The notes: generated by a model from the sequence alone, not told the origin. Counted from the first letter of the stretch, positions 7,975-18,182 are shown. The stretch is 64,000 nucleotides of DNA from Pomphorhynchus laevis (GCA_012934845.2 WNNJ02000010.1:62001-126000), one strand, 5' to 3'. Made by a program: numbers and translations.

Positions 7975-9242
7975 ATTCAGAGAACACTGACCATTCCTTA
8001 GGGTATCTGATTGTATTTGATAGACCGTGCCTTAGTAAAACCAAAAAGGATTCCAATGCAACTCGTTGCTATTTATCGGTAGGTTATTCAAATTTACGAA
8101 GTCTTCCTGCACAACTTGTAGAGCTTCGATACCATGTTGAGGTTAATGCGTATGATATATTCTGTGTTAGTGAGTCATGGCTACATGAACACATCTTGGA
8201 TGCCACTGTAAATATTCCAGGTTATCGTCTACTTCGAGGGGACAGGAGGTCCAGTATGCGAGGGGGCGGTGTTGCAGTGTACGTTCGAGACCATTTGCTA
8301 ATTTCTGGCATCGATCAAGTTTGTGATCCGCAAGGCTCGTTCGAGAGTATTACCTTTCATATTGGGTATGATCGTGTTGGTATCAGTCTCTGCGTTGTAT
8401 ATCGCTCACCTTCTATGATCACTGATTGTAATCTTCTGAAGTCAGTATTGCGATCGATAAGTATCAGTTCTCATTTCCTTCTTCTAGGAGACTTCAACCT
8501 ACCTAGATCAGATTGGCGGCAAACAATATTTGATGATGGCACCGTCGTAGAAAGAGAAATATCCCACTTCCTCGCTGATGAACTCTTACTAGTACAACAC
8601 ATTCAAGAGCCCACACGATTTTCTTCCCATAATAATGATACTATACTTGACTTGGTTTTTTCCAAACGTCTTGAAGACATAGCTCGAGTGGATTATCTTC
8701 CACCGATAGGTAACTCTGACCACTGCGTGCTATCACTACAGGTCACCCCAAACTTTAAATTCCGCCATTTTACGGCTCCCATCGTAAAACGGGTTTGGTC
8801 AAAAGTGCTTGATGAGCAAATTTTATCTTTCTGTCAACGTCGTCCACTATCTTTAACAAATACTAAAGAAGTCTCACTAAAAGTGATTGGGGATTACCTT
8901 TTAGGTATTTCTGACGTGTTTGCACCAAAGCGTATCATCTCGCCAAATACTAAATATCCTGTTTGGTTCGATAAGGACCTGAGATTGATGTTGCGAGTAC
9001 GAAATCGTCTTTGGAAGTTATCTCGTTCGCTTCCGTATTACGCCAACATTTATAGGTATCTTAGGAACGTCTGTACTCGTATGAAAACGTTAAAACGTGA
9101 TAAATTCGAATCTACAATCATCAGGAAGTTAATCGCAACCCCAAGCTATTTTGGTCATATGCTCGGCAAAACGGAACGCTCAACTCTGCAATCAAGCATG
9201 TGCACTCTGAATGTGGCTTGGTTACAAATGAAACTGATATAG
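7881..9242 (+). CDS. LINE ORF2, endonuclease part (5' frame)
   Basis: Overlaps the end of ORF1 by about 90 nt in another frame. It encodes the AP-type endonuclease: VGYSNLRSLPAQLVELR, IFCVSESWLHEHI, MRGGGVAVYVRDHL, CVVYRSPSM, LLLGDFNLPRSDW and GNSDHCVLSLQ. GDFN and SDH are the expected catalytic boxes. The linker to RT follows (FDKDLRLMLRVRNRLWK). Real ORF2 sequence leaves this frame near 9140, at a CCCC run. Downstream the expected KLFWSYAR is read in the frame of the next entry, so a single-base insertion or deletion divides ORF2. The last 30 residues of this frame are out-of-frame noise. Confidence 0.85.
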   Translation: MHTGFSGCQVASCRTLETVGSFNCRDPCFHVNSENTDHSLGYLIVFDRPCLSKTKKDSNATRCYLSVGYSNLRSLPAQLVELRYHVEVNAYDIFCVSESWLHEHILDATVNIPGYRLLRGDRRSSMRGGGVAVYVRDHLLISGIDQVCDPQGSFESITFHIGYDRVGISLCVVYRSPSMITDCNLLKSVLRSISISSHFLLLGDFNLPRSDWRQTIFDDGTVVEREISHFLADELLLVQHIQEPTRFSSHNNDTILDLVFSKRLEDIARVDYLPPIGNSDHCVLSLQVTPNFKFRHFTAPIVKRVWSKVLDEQILSFCQRRPLSLTNTKEVSLKVIGDYLLGISDVFAPKRIISPNTKYPVWFDKDLRLMLRVRNRLWKLSRSLPYYANIYRYLRNVCTRMKTLKRDKFESTIIRKLIATPSYFGHMLGKTERSTLQSSMCTLNVAWLQMKLI

Positions 9243-10864
9243 CTGAGACCTTCGCATCCTCGTTCTCTTTATCCACTTTACCACATTGCGATTCTCATAT
9301 GATATGGTACGGGTGCTCTATCCCTCCGCGTAATGAATCCCGGCCAATTTGCGTTACTGAAATTCAAGATTATCTCAATAATATTCGTCCTTTTAGCGCA
9401 GCTGGCCCCGATGACATCTCCCCATACCTGCTCAAAGCTTTATCGAGTTACCTGGCACCATTCCTGACTATTATCTTTGATAAAATTCTGGCCACTGGCA
9501 GTGTCCCAGAAGATTGGAAAACTGCAACCGTTGTTCCTATTCCCAAAAAATTTTTTGCATCATCATGTGGTGATTATAGGCCAATAAGCTTAACCTCTTC
9601 TCTGTGCAAAGTTCTCGAACGCGCCATCAGCACTAGAGTCTACGATCATCTTGTCTCTCTTGGTATACTATCGTCCGCTCAACATGGTTTTCGTCACTCC
9701 CGTTCTTGTTTGACGAACTTGCTTACCGCGCGCGAAACTTGGACCCAGTCGTTAAGTTTTGGTAGCTCACTCGATATAATCTTTATTGATTTTTCGAAAG
9801 CCTTCGATCGCGTCCCTCATGATGGGATGATTAGGTTGTTAGCACACTACGGAGTATCCTCCATGTTATGCAATTGGATTCGTGATTTTTTGGACGGGAG
9901 ATCATTTCAGGTGAGGGTTGGCAATAGCATGTCTTCTACTAGGTTAGTTAAATCCGGAGTTCCGCAAGGTACAGTCCTTGGTCCCTTGCTTTTTATTATA
10001 TTTCTCAATGATCTTCTGTTACGCATAAACAGTCCCTGCCTGGCATTCGCAGACGATGTGAAAGTGTGGTGCGATAGCATCTCAGATCCTGATGGCCGGC
10101 ATCTACAACATGATCTCCAGACAATCTACGACTGGAGCAGTGCTACCGGTATGACCATAAATGTAGATAAGTGCGTTCATATGAAACTCGGCAAATGTAA
10201 ATCTGATCATGAATTCTATTTAGGATGTTATAAGCTTCACAACATTTCTGTTCATAGAGACCTAGGGATTATTTTGAATAACGACCTTAAAACACGACCG
10301 AATACCGATTATATCTACGGTAAAGCCATGAAGGCCTTGTATTGTATTAAGAACACATTTAGTAAGCTGCATCCAAAATTATTTAAGCATCTCTACTGTG
10401 CGTTAGTCCGTCCGCATGTGGAATACTGCATCGCATCAACTTTTCCATCCACCAAGGCTGAGATGAAAAAGACCGAGTCGATTTTACGTAGAGGAACCAA
10501 ACTTTGCATTACATCTCTTTATTCTTACAATGAGCGCCTAGCTTGCTTAAAAATGCCTTCAACAGCCCAGAGGCTACTATATTTAGATCTTGTAGCGATG
10601 TGGCATTTGGTTCGTGGAAAAGAGGGGTTCCCATCCAATTCGATAAAATTGAGAAATTCGCGTCGCAGAGGTCACTCCCTTACGTTATTTAAATTCCCCC
10701 ATGGCAAAATAAGGAGTGTGAGTAGGCTTTCCCACCGCGCATTGAATGTTTGGAATTCGCTGCCTGAAGACGTCGTCAATGCTACTAGCAATAGACACTT
10801 CAAGAAGATGCTGCTGAAGTGGATTGTGAACTCTAATTTGGATTCGTGGATGTATTTTAATTGA
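9200..10864 (+). CDS. LINE ORF2, reverse transcriptase part (3' frame)
   Basis: Continues ORF2 after the frame break. True coding in this frame begins about 9140 (PKLFWSYARQNG), before the first Met at 9200. RT motifs occur in order: NNIRPFSAAGPDDISPYLLK, WKTATVVPIPKK, YRPISLTSSLCKVLE, QHGFRHSRSCLTNLL, IIFIDFSKAFDRVPHDGM (first Asp), SGVPQGTVLGPLLFIIFLND, CLAFADDVKVW (the FADD catalytic box) and HRDLGIILNNDLK. A thumb and C-terminal helical domain follows, without RNase H, as in CR1/Jockey elements. It ends with WNSLPEDVVNATSNRHFKKM, a usual CR1-type terminus. The rest of the frame is open. Confidence 0.9.
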   Translation: MHSECGLVTNETDIAETFASSFSLSTLPHCDSHMIWYGCSIPPRNESRPICVTEIQDYLNNIRPFSAAGPDDISPYLLKALSSYLAPFLTIIFDKILATGSVPEDWKTATVVPIPKKFFASSCGDYRPISLTSSLCKVLERAISTRVYDHLVSLGILSSAQHGFRHSRSCLTNLLTARETWTQSLSFGSSLDIIFIDFSKAFDRVPHDGMIRLLAHYGVSSMLCNWIRDFLDGRSFQVRVGNSMSSTRLVKSGVPQGTVLGPLLFIIFLNDLLLRINSPCLAFADDVKVWCDSISDPDGRHLQHDLQTIYDWSSATGMTINVDKCVHMKLGKCKSDHEFYLGCYKLHNISVHRDLGIILNNDLKTRPNTDYIYGKAMKALYCIKNTFSKLHPKLFKHLYCALVRPHVEYCIASTFPSTKAEMKKTESILRRGTKLCITSLYSYNERLACLKMPSTAQRLLYLDLVAMWHLVRGKEGFPSNSIKLRNSRRRGHSLTLFKFPHGKIRSVSRLSHRALNVWNSLPEDVVNATSNRHFKKMLLKWIVNSNLDSWMYFN

Positions 10865-10955
10865 TATTTTAAAATGTAATTTGTGAACAGTTGAAACAGC
10901 AATTTGCGGCTAGTAACTTGTACACTATAATAAATAATAAATAAATTAAAATCGC

Positions 10956-11849
10956 AAATTTAATATCTAGGCTTTCAGTAAACGACTACCTTTAAGTAAG
11001 TAAAACTATCAGATAACAATAATTATCGCAGAACTCAGAGTTTTTGTTTGATAATTATGATATTATTAAAGAAAATATAAAAAATAAATCATATATATAA
11101 ATATATAAAAATAAATTTTTATTAAATTTATTTAATTAATAAAATTTAAAATTTTATATTTAATATTAAAATTAATAATTAATAGTTTATATTAAAATTA
11201 ATAATTAATATTTAAGGCTTAATATTTAAAATTTTTTAATTATTTAAAATAAAGTTTGAAATAATTAAATATATAAAAATGAATTTTTATAAATTTTTTA
11301 TTATTTTTATTCTATTTTTTTTATAAAAAATAAATCACGATCTCAAAGTATGAGATCGTGATTGACTAAATCAATTATAAATTGATTTATTTATTGAATC
11401 ATCGTAATTAGTAATCATTCTAGAATTTAGATGATATATTGACTACAAGTTTTATTGAATAAACCGTGAGTTAAAACCTGAGAATACAGAATACATAACG
11501 TCCCTCATATATCCGTACTTGATCTCCATTTCACTATTTTTTTTTGCGATCTATCCCACTTTATTTTATTTTTAAGTTTTTCAAAAAAGAATTGCTCCAT
11601 AGATGTGCATCATAACTTGAAAATAAAGTAATAAAATATCATATATTCTTAAATTGATTTCTTAAGAACTTTACAAATTGAAGTAACATGCTATTTCAAT
11701 GATTAGCAGCGATGCCAATTAGTCGAACATATAAAGCTTTGTATCGGTCAATATTTGAATTGTGTTTTTTACTTTAATAATTCATTATTTTTTTATATTT
11801 GAAAACATACGAATGGCCATGTAGCTGTCCAAATTCTTAAGCGGTAAAT
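10956..11849. other. AT-rich spacer with two adjacent hairpins
   Basis: No coding signal. 11070-11330 is almost only A and T (TTTAATATTAAAATTAATAA-type repeats). Two palindromes follow it at 11333-11388. The remainder is moderately AT-rich with no recognisable element. Confidence 0.7.
11333..11388. repeat. Two consecutive hairpins
   Basis: Hairpin 1: AATCACGATCTCA, loop AAGTA, then its exact reverse complement (11333-11363). Hairpin 2: AAATCAATT, ATA, AATTGATTT (about 11368-11388). They directly abut an extremely AT-rich tract. They could be the ends of a miniature element or simply unstable AT DNA. Confidence 0.7.
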
Positions 11850-12075
11850 AAATGATTTATTTTAACGTGGCAAATGCGTGCCAGCGCACGCTTACATGAC
11901 CACAACAAAACAAAACTGTGAATCAGGTGTCGAGAAGGTGTGAACGGAGGAGGTGTTTGAATGTGATAAAGGAGGGAGCGCGGCGGACGTCGAGAGGGAG
12001 TTGATTCCAGACGAGTGGAGCGGCGACGAGGAAGGATCTGAGACCATAGTTGTTGGAGTAATTGGGTACGTGGAG

Positions 12076-12762
12076 TTAGAGGGTATGACGACAAAGCAGC
12101 GATAGCGAGGTGGGGCGAGTATCGTCTAAGAAAGGAAGGTTGATGAACGATGGGGAGCCGACAGCGATGATACGAAAGGTAACGAGAAGAAGGCGGAGTT
12201 TGATGCGGATGTGGATGGTGGGCCAGGAGAGTTGGGCAAAATATGTGGATGTGTGGTCGAAGCGACGGAGACGAAAGAGCACTCGAACGGCGGTGTTGAT
12301 TATTCGTTGTAGGGGTAGGATGATGGATTTTGGAGAATTGGCGAAAAGGCTAAGGCAGTAATCGATTTTAGGGAAAAGAAGCGATGAAAGAAGAGACATA
12401 CAAGAACGGAAGTCGATAAGGGGGCGGATACGGCGGATGTCACGGAGAATTAAGTTAGATGAGCGGACCTTGTCACGGACGAAGGGTTTAAGGGAAAGGT
12501 GATCATCGAAATGGAAGCCTAAGAAAGTGAAATTGTGGACTATGGGGATGATCGATGAGGCAAAAGATACAGTGGGAGGAGATATGTTTGGTTTACGGGG
12601 GAGGATCCACATTATTTTGGACTTTTCGGGGTTTAGAACGAGATGGAGATTGGAGAGACGTTTGTAGATAGAAGAAAGACAGTTGGAGGCAGAAATGCCG
12701 ATATCGTGTATGCGATGTGCGGGTGCATTAGCATAGATTAGAATGTCATCGGCATATTGCAT
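12076..12762 (-). pseudogene. LINE ORF2 RT, C-terminal half (copy D)
   Basis: 228 codons starting at MQYADDILIYANAPAH, the YADD catalytic box, then LNPEKSKIMWI, FLGFHFDDHLSL and the thumb/C-terminal region (PLIDFRSCMSLLSSLLFPKI). The last part of the C-terminus shifts frame near 12085 into another frame (PTRTQLLQ... to about 11930). It is separated from the N-terminal half by the small deletion. Confidence 0.78.
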
Positions 12763-12914
12763 GACCTTAATTGCAGGGGACCTAGGACTGAACCTTGTGG
12801 GACCCGCAAAAAATAGGGATGGGAGGGGAGGACGATGAATTAGAACAGACGCGAAATGAACGGTCGGATAGATATGAGGCGAACCATGCTACGGAGGAGG
12901 AAGAAAAGCCGTAA

Positions 12915-13859
12915 TCATAACGAAGGCGAGAAAGGAAGGACGGAGTGGTCGACAATGTCGAATGCGGAGGAGAGGTCGAGGGAGATGAGAACACTATATA
13001 GAGCCTTGTCTCGAGAAATGAGTAAGTCGTTGTACACTTTTATGCATGAGATTTCTGTCGAGTGATTAGAGCGGAAAGCAGATTGGAAAGGAGGGTACAG
13101 ATTGGATGAGGAGAGATAAGCGTTGATTTGTATTAAGATGAGGCGTTCTAAGAGCTTTGAAAGAGTAGGGAGTAGTGAAATGGAGCGATAGCTAGAAGGA
13201 AGGGAGGGGTCGAGCGATTGTTTCTTAAGGAGGAGACGAACGATTGCGGATTTCCAGTGTGAAGGGAAGATACGACTGCGGATGGACGAGTTAAACAAGG
13301 TTGTGAGAAATGGGGATATCGATGAGCATATAGATTTTAATATGTGGGTAGGCAGGGGATCGGCAGGTGAGGTTTTGTTGGGCAAGGACATGAGGACAGA
13401 TGATACTTCTGTAGGTGATACAGGGAGAAGATGAAAGAGTTCCGGAAGGATGAGTGTAGACTGGGCAGAGTGGGATGGGATGGAGACCGGGGTGTGAGAG
13501 AGCAGCGTGGATACTTTAGTCTGGAGAAATGACGAATAATCATTAGCATTGATGTTGCAAGGCGTAGAGGAACGAGCCAGGATTGAGTTAAAAGTATGCC
13601 AGAAAGTCTTAGAGTTGAATGAAGTGATGATTTTATGCTGCCAGAAGGAGTTGCATTTGGTACGTAGTAGGTTGAGATGAGACCGGCGAAGAGCAAGATA
13701 GGAATCACGGAAAGACGGAGTGATCGAGCGGAAATCACGTCTGAGAGAGCGGTGATAGACTCGAAAAGCATGGCGGAGTCGACGCTTTGATAGTAGGCAT
13801 TGGATGTCAAACCATGGGGCACGGTGCAAGCGACGGTGTGGGTGAGACTTGAAGGGCAA
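12915..13859 (-). pseudogene. LINE ORF2 RT, N-terminal half (copy D)
   Basis: 314 codons: linker (RAPWFDIQCLLSKRRLRHAF), then RT fingers and first palm motif (WKSAIVRLLLKKQSLDPSLP, YRSISLLPTLSKLLERLI, FQSAFRSNHSTEISC, SVLISLDLSSAFDIVDHS). The frame is lost just after DIVDHS at the extra base near 12932. 13859 is only the first Met; the frame upstream encodes the end of the endonuclease. Confidence 0.8.
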
Positions 13860-14184
13860 GAGAATATCGAGAGTGGATGTGAGTTCAGAGTCGAAAAGAA
13901 AGGCGAGATCGTGAGGAGATGATTTTGTTATTGTGGGTAATGATAGAGATGATTTGAGTAAGGCAGAGCGGAGAAGGGAGAGGTCAAGATTTCTCCAAGG
14001 GCGACGTAGAATTGTAGGTGTGTGAGGAGGGGTGTTGTTGTGAGTGAGATCAAGGGTGATAAGAAAGTGATCGGATAGACCAGGATCAGAGATGAACAGT
14101 GTGGTGTAAAAAAAGAATTTATTTTAACGTGGCAAATGCGTGCCAGCGCACGCTTACATGACCACAACAAAACAAAACTGTGAA

Positions 14185-16170
14185 TCAGGTGTCGAGAAGG
14201 TGTGAACGGAGGAGGTGTTTGAATGTGATAAAGGAGGGAGCGCGGCGGACGTCGAGAGGGAGTTTATTACAGGCGAGTGAGGCGGCGACGAGGAAGGATC
14301 GGAGACCGTAGTTGTTGGAGTAATTAGGAACGTGGAGTAAGAGGGTATGACAGGAACGAAGCGATAGCGAGGTGGGGCGAGTATCGTCTAAGAAAGGAAG
14401 GTTGATGAACGATGGGGAGCCGACAGCGATGAGACGAAAAGTAACGAGAAGAAGGCGGAGTTTGATGCGGATGTGGATGGTGGGCCAGGAGAGTTGGGCA
14501 AAATATGTGGATGTGTGGTCGAAGCGACGGAGACGAAAGAGCACTCGAAAGGCGGTGTTGATTATTCGTTGTAGGGGTAGGATGATGGATTTTGGAGAAT
14601 TGGCGAAAAGGCTAAGGCAGTAATCGATTTTAGGGAAAAGAAGCGATGAAAGAAGCGACATACAAGAACGGAAGTCGATAAGGGGGCGGATACGGCGGAT
14701 GTCACGAAGAATTAAGTTAGACGAGCGGACCTTGTCACGGACGAAGGGTTTAAGGGAAAGGTGATCATCGAAATGGAAGCCTAAGAAAGTGAGATTGTGG
14801 ACTATAGGGATGATCGATGAGGCAAAAGATATAATGGGAGGAGATATGCTTGGTTTACGGGGGAGGATCCACATTATTTTGGTCTTTTCGGCGTTTAGAA
14901 CGGGATGGAGATTGGAGAGACGTTTGTAGATAGAAGAAAGACAGTTGGAGGCAGAAATGCCGATATCGTGTATGCGATGTGCGGGTGCATGAGCATAGAT
15001 TAGAATGTCATCGGCGTATTGCATGACGTTAAAGGAGTAAGGTTTGATAAATGGAGAGAGATCGCCAAGCAAAAGAGAGAAAAGCATGGGACCTAGGACT
15101 GAACCTTGTGGAACCCCGCGAAAAATAGGGATGGGAGGGGAGGATGATGAATTAGAACAGACGCGAAATGAACGGTCGGATAGATATGAGGCGAACCATG
15201 CTACGGAGGAGGAAGAAAAGCCGTAATCATAACGAAGGCGAGAAAGGAGGACGGAGTGGTCGACAATGTCGAATGCGGAGGAGAGGTCGAGGGAGATGAG
15301 AACACTATATAGAGCCTTGTCTCGAGAAATGAGTAAGTCGTTGTACACTTTTATGCATGCGATTTCTGTCGAGTGATTAGAGCGGAAAGCGGATTGGAAA
15401 GGAGGGTACAGATTGGATGAGGAGAGATAAGCGTTGATTTGTATTAAGATGAGGCGTTCTAAGAGCTTTGAAAGAGTAGGGAGTAGTGAAATGGAGCGAT
15501 AGCTAGAAGGAAGGGAGGGGTCGAGCGATTGTTTCTTAAGGAGGAGACGAACGATTGCGGATTTCCAGTGTGAAGGGAAGATACGACTGCGGATGGACGA
15601 GTTAAACAAGGTTGTGAGAAATGGGGATATCGATGAGCATATAGATTTTAATATGTGGGTAGGCAGGGGATCGGCAGGTGAGGTTTTGTTGGGCAAGGAC
15701 ATGAGGACAGATGATACTTCTGTAGGTGATACAGGGAGAAGATGAAAGAGTTCCGGAAGGATGAGTGTAGACTGGGCAGAGTGGGATGGGATGGAGACCG
15801 GGGTGTGAGAGAGCAGCGTGGATACTTTAGTCTGGAGAAATGACGAATAATCATTAGCATTGATGTTGCAAGGCGTAGAGGAACGAGCCAGGATTGAGTT
15901 AAAAGTATGCCAGAGATTCTTAGAGTTGAATGAAGTGATGATTTTATGCTGCCAGAAGGAGTTGCATTTGGTACGTAGTAGGTGGAGATGAGACCGGCGA
16001 AGAGCAAGATAGGAATCACGGAAAGACGGAGTGATTGAGCGGAAATCGCGTCTGAGAGAGCGGTGATAGATTCGAAAAGCATGGCGGAGTCGACGCTTTG
16101 AGAGTAGGCATTGGATGTCAAACCATAGGGCACGGTGCAAGCGACGGTGTGGGCACCGTGCCCACACCAT
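14185..16170 (-). CDS. LINE ORF2 RT domain, intact frame (copy E)
   Basis: 661 codons. First residues (MVWARCPH) come from filler. True LINE sequence starts at RRLHRALWFDIQCLLSKRRL. RT motifs: LMSLPNKTSPADPLPTHILK, WKSAIVRLLLKKQSLDPSLP, YRSISLLPTLSKLLERLI, LISLDLSSAFDIVDHSVLL, RGVPQGSVLGPMLFSLLLGD, MQYADDILIYAHA and LGFHFDDHLSLKPF. A C-terminal domain without RNase H ends LLRSHLLDT. The palm Asp residues (SLDLSSAFD and YADD) are present. It is the longest undamaged RT of this subfamily here, but the endonuclease is cut off from it. Confidence 0.88.
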   Translation of the reverse strand: MVWARCPHRRLHRALWFDIQCLLSKRRLRHAFRIYHRSLRRDFRSITPSFRDSYLALRRSHLHLLRTKCNSFWQHKIITSFNSKNLWHTFNSILARSSTPCNINANDYSSFLQTKVSTLLSHTPVSIPSHSAQSTLILPELFHLLPVSPTEVSSVLMSLPNKTSPADPLPTHILKSICSSISPFLTTLFNSSIRSRIFPSHWKSAIVRLLLKKQSLDPSLPSSYRSISLLPTLSKLLERLILIQINAYLSSSNLYPPFQSAFRSNHSTEIACIKVYNDLLISRDKALYSVLISLDLSSAFDIVDHSVLLSRLRYDYGFSSSSVAWFASYLSDRSFRVCSNSSSSPPIPIFRGVPQGSVLGPMLFSLLLGDLSPFIKPYSFNVMQYADDILIYAHAPAHRIHDIGISASNCLSSIYKRLSNLHPVLNAEKTKIMWILPRKPSISPPIISFASSIIPIVHNLTFLGFHFDDHLSLKPFVRDKVRSSNLILRDIRRIRPLIDFRSCMSLLSSLLFPKIDYCLSLFANSPKSIILPLQRIINTAFRVLFRLRRFDHTSTYFAQLSWPTIHIRIKLRLLLVTFRLIAVGSPSFINLPFLDDTRPTSLSLRSCHTLLLHVPNYSNNYGLRSFLVAASLACNKLPLDVRRAPSFITFKHLLRSHLLDT

Positions 16171-16218
16171 GGGGCAGGTGTTGGCACCATTGCTGCCTAC
16201 ACCATGGGGCAGGTGTAG
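16145..16218. other. Filler DNA at a deletion junction in copy E
   Basis: Between the endonuclease and the RT linker lies a patch built of repeated short pieces: ACACCATGGGGCAGGTGT occurs twice (about 16164 and 16200), with GGCACCGTGCCCACACC beside it. The same words (CCATGGGGCACGGTG) occur in the adjoining LINE sequence of sister copies. It looks templated from the LINE itself during break repair. Confidence 0.65.
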
Positions 16219-16880
16219 GCAGCAAAATGATCGGGGACAGCGATGATGTCGAGTGCTCCACCAAGTATTTGTGTGGGGGCAGTGGAGATTAGTTTGTAAT
16301 TGTAGTTAAATAGAATGTTGATGAACCGGATGGAATCCGTGGAAGAGGGGCGGTCTAGGCGGATATTGAAGTCGCCTAGAACGAGTGAAGGGATTGAGGA
16401 CAAAGAACAATGAGAAAGGAGGTCACCGAGTTCGGTAAAAAATAAGGCAGTAGGAGCTGATGAACCAGGACGGTATACAATGGCGAGATCTAGAGTAAGG
16501 GGGTTAGAATAACGACAAGTAAGCAATTCAAAAGAGCAAGGACTGAAAGGGGGATTGATTTTGCGAAGAGACGCGGGGTGACGCGCGAATGCGACGATGC
16601 CGCCATGATTAGAGAATTTAGAAGGGCATGAGCTGAGGGGGCGGGCGGATTCGACTAGGGAGCAACCGGTAGAGAGCAGACGGCGAATGGAAAGGTCGTC
16701 GGAATCTGAGTGCCAGGATTCGGTGAGGCAGAAGAGATCGATGGATTGCTTGGTGAATAGGTTGAGGATAAGATCGGATTTATTGAGAATAGATCTAGTG
16801 TTGAGGAGACCGAGGCGGAAACCGTGTGTTGTGGCGAAAGAGTCTAGTGGAGAAGACACATAGGAGAGATGGATCGCCAT
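16197..16880 (-). CDS. LINE ORF2 endonuclease domain (copy E)
   Basis: Starts at the ATG at 16880-16878 (MAIHLSYVSSPLDSFATTHG). The frame is open further upstream, but that sequence lies outside the LINE. Motifs: LGLLNTRSILNKSD, LTESWHSDSDDLSI, FSNHGGIVAFARHPAS, LAIVYRPGSSAP, VLGDFNIRLDRP and LGGALDIIAVPDHFAA. The domain ends at the filler patch, before the SDH box that copy O retains, so the endonuclease is incomplete. Confidence 0.8.
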   Translation of the reverse strand: MAIHLSYVSSPLDSFATTHGFRLGLLNTRSILNKSDLILNLFTKQSIDLFCLTESWHSDSDDLSIRRLLSTGCSLVESARPLSSCPSKFSNHGGIVAFARHPASLRKINPPFSPCSFELLTCRYSNPLTLDLAIVYRPGSSAPTALFFTELGDLLSHCSLSSIPSLVLGDFNIRLDRPSSTDSIRFINILFNYNYKLISTAPTQILGGALDIIAVPDHFAAYTCPMV

Positions 16881-16892
16881 CGAATTTTTGGA

Positions 16893-17267
16893 ACGAATTT
16901 TTAAAGCGGTAATCTTTAAAAGATACTGCTCAGTGATAAGCATTTTGATTAGGGAGATACATACATTGTATGGAAAGTTCTTAATGGATCTAACAAGCCC
17001 CCATCCACTTCGTCGTAGATATTCATATTTAATTTTCTGCCGCAGCTCAGGAGATGTCCCTGGTGATTCGTATATCATATCGGGTGGAGTACTTAATTAA
17101 ACAACATGCGAAATCCACCCTTATACTCACAATATGTTCCTCAATCCAGAATGGTATCAAGTTCTTTGGATCGCATATTTTCAATTTAATTCTAATCAAT
17201 TTTCCAAATGCCAATAATTTAGACCTGGTTTTTATTTTGGCTTACTCATATGGAAAGTTATTATTAT
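16893..17267. other. Spacer between LINE copies
   Basis: About 375 bp with no recognisable gene or repeat. A short frame through it is a fortuitous extension of the adjoining endonuclease frame. The composition is more AT-rich than the flanking LINEs. Confidence 0.6.
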
Positions 17268-18182
17268 TTAATAATAATACAAATTTATTTAACGTGGCAA
17301 ATGCGTGCCAGCTGTACGCTTACAAGTCCACTAACACAAAATGAAAAATTCAAGCAGATAAATTGTTTAAATGTGATCGGATTTAGCGTTTGAAGCACGG
17401 CAGGGAAGTTGATTGGCGTATATGAATATGCAGATGATTCCACGATAGAGGATCAGCCACCGGGAAGGAGTGGAGTCCAAAGGAGGTAGAGTAATTTGGG
17501 ACATGTAAAAGAAGGGAACTACACGAACGCAAATAACAGGGACGAGAATTATCAAGAAAAGGAAGGTTGAAAAATGAAGGGGTATGAAAAGTTACAAGGC
17601 GGAAAACAACGAGAAGAAAACGAATTTGAACACGGCAATAAACTGTATGCAAATCGAGAGAAGCAAGATGGTAGGATGTATGATCAAAACGACGAAGACG
17701 GAGGAGAATTCAAACGGCTGCGTTGACGATGCATTGTAGTGGAAGAAGAGTAAATTTATGTGAGTTGGAAAATAGACCAAGACAATAATCGAGTCTAGGA
17801 AAAAGGAGAGAAGATATGAGAGTCATACAAGAAGGAAAATCGATCAATTTACGTATTTGACGAAGGTTGCGGAGAATAAGGGTAGATGAGCGTACTTTAT
17901 CTTTAACGAAAGGTTTTAGTGTAAGTCTGTTGTCAAAATGGAAGCTAAGAAAACGAGATTGTCAACGATAGGGAGAATTGTAAAATTTAATGATACGGAG
18001 GGAGGTTCTAAGCCGAAGCGTTGAGGTAGGATCCACATAATTTTAGATTTACCAGGATTCAGAGAATGGCGAAGGGAAGAAATACGATTGGAAATCGAGA
18101 AAAGACAGCTAGAAAAAGAAACACTAAGATCCTGAATACGATAAGTAGGTGCGTGATCATATATGATAATATCATCAGCATA

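Larger units (their letters stand above)
6640..10955 (+). mobile_element. LINE copy C (CR1-like), nearly full length
   Basis: The most complete LINE in the window. It has a leader with a repeated motif (6643-6704), ORF1 (6757-7974), ORF2 endonuclease and RT (7881-10864), and a short 3' region ending in an AATAAATAATAAATAAAT tail (about 10926-10945). Such short microsatellite tails are typical of CR1-group elements. Only one frame break is apparent in ORF2. Related decayed copies lie at 22050-24640 and 25185-26033, and 52816-53560 is more distant. The first of these shares the EN/RT sequence and the second shares the 3' end (GCAATTTGCGGCTAGTAACTT region). Confidence 0.9.
11850..14104 (-). mobile_element. 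LINE copy D, 5'-truncated, tandem with copy E
   Basis: Minus-strand LINE whose 3' end (TTATTTTAACGTGGCAAATG, about 11857) carries the family stem-loop at 11876-11891. It is 5'-truncated within the end of the endonuclease region, at about 14104, where copy E's 3' tail begins. RT is very similar to copy E. It is broken by a one-base insertion near 12932 (GAAAGGAAGGACGG versus GAAAGGAGGACGG in E) and by a deletion of about 60 bp near 12770 that removes the stretch between GVPQGS and the YADD box. Confidence 0.88.
14108..16892 (-). mobile_element. LINE copy E, with intact RT frame
   Basis: Minus-strand LINE directly upstream of copy D. The 3' end is at about 14115 (stem-loop 14138-14153). The 5' break is at about 16892, just upstream of the ORF2 start, so ORF1 is missing. 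The endonuclease and RT halves flank a rearranged patch (16145-16218) where about 300 bp of the usual sequence is replaced by filler. Copy O (54605-57957) keeps that segment. Confidence 0.88.

Noticed and set aside
14372-14623. Plus-strand 83-codon Arg-rich frame, also at 12110 and 54862
   Set aside because: Antisense of the LINE RT C-terminal domain, with no independent evidence of coding.
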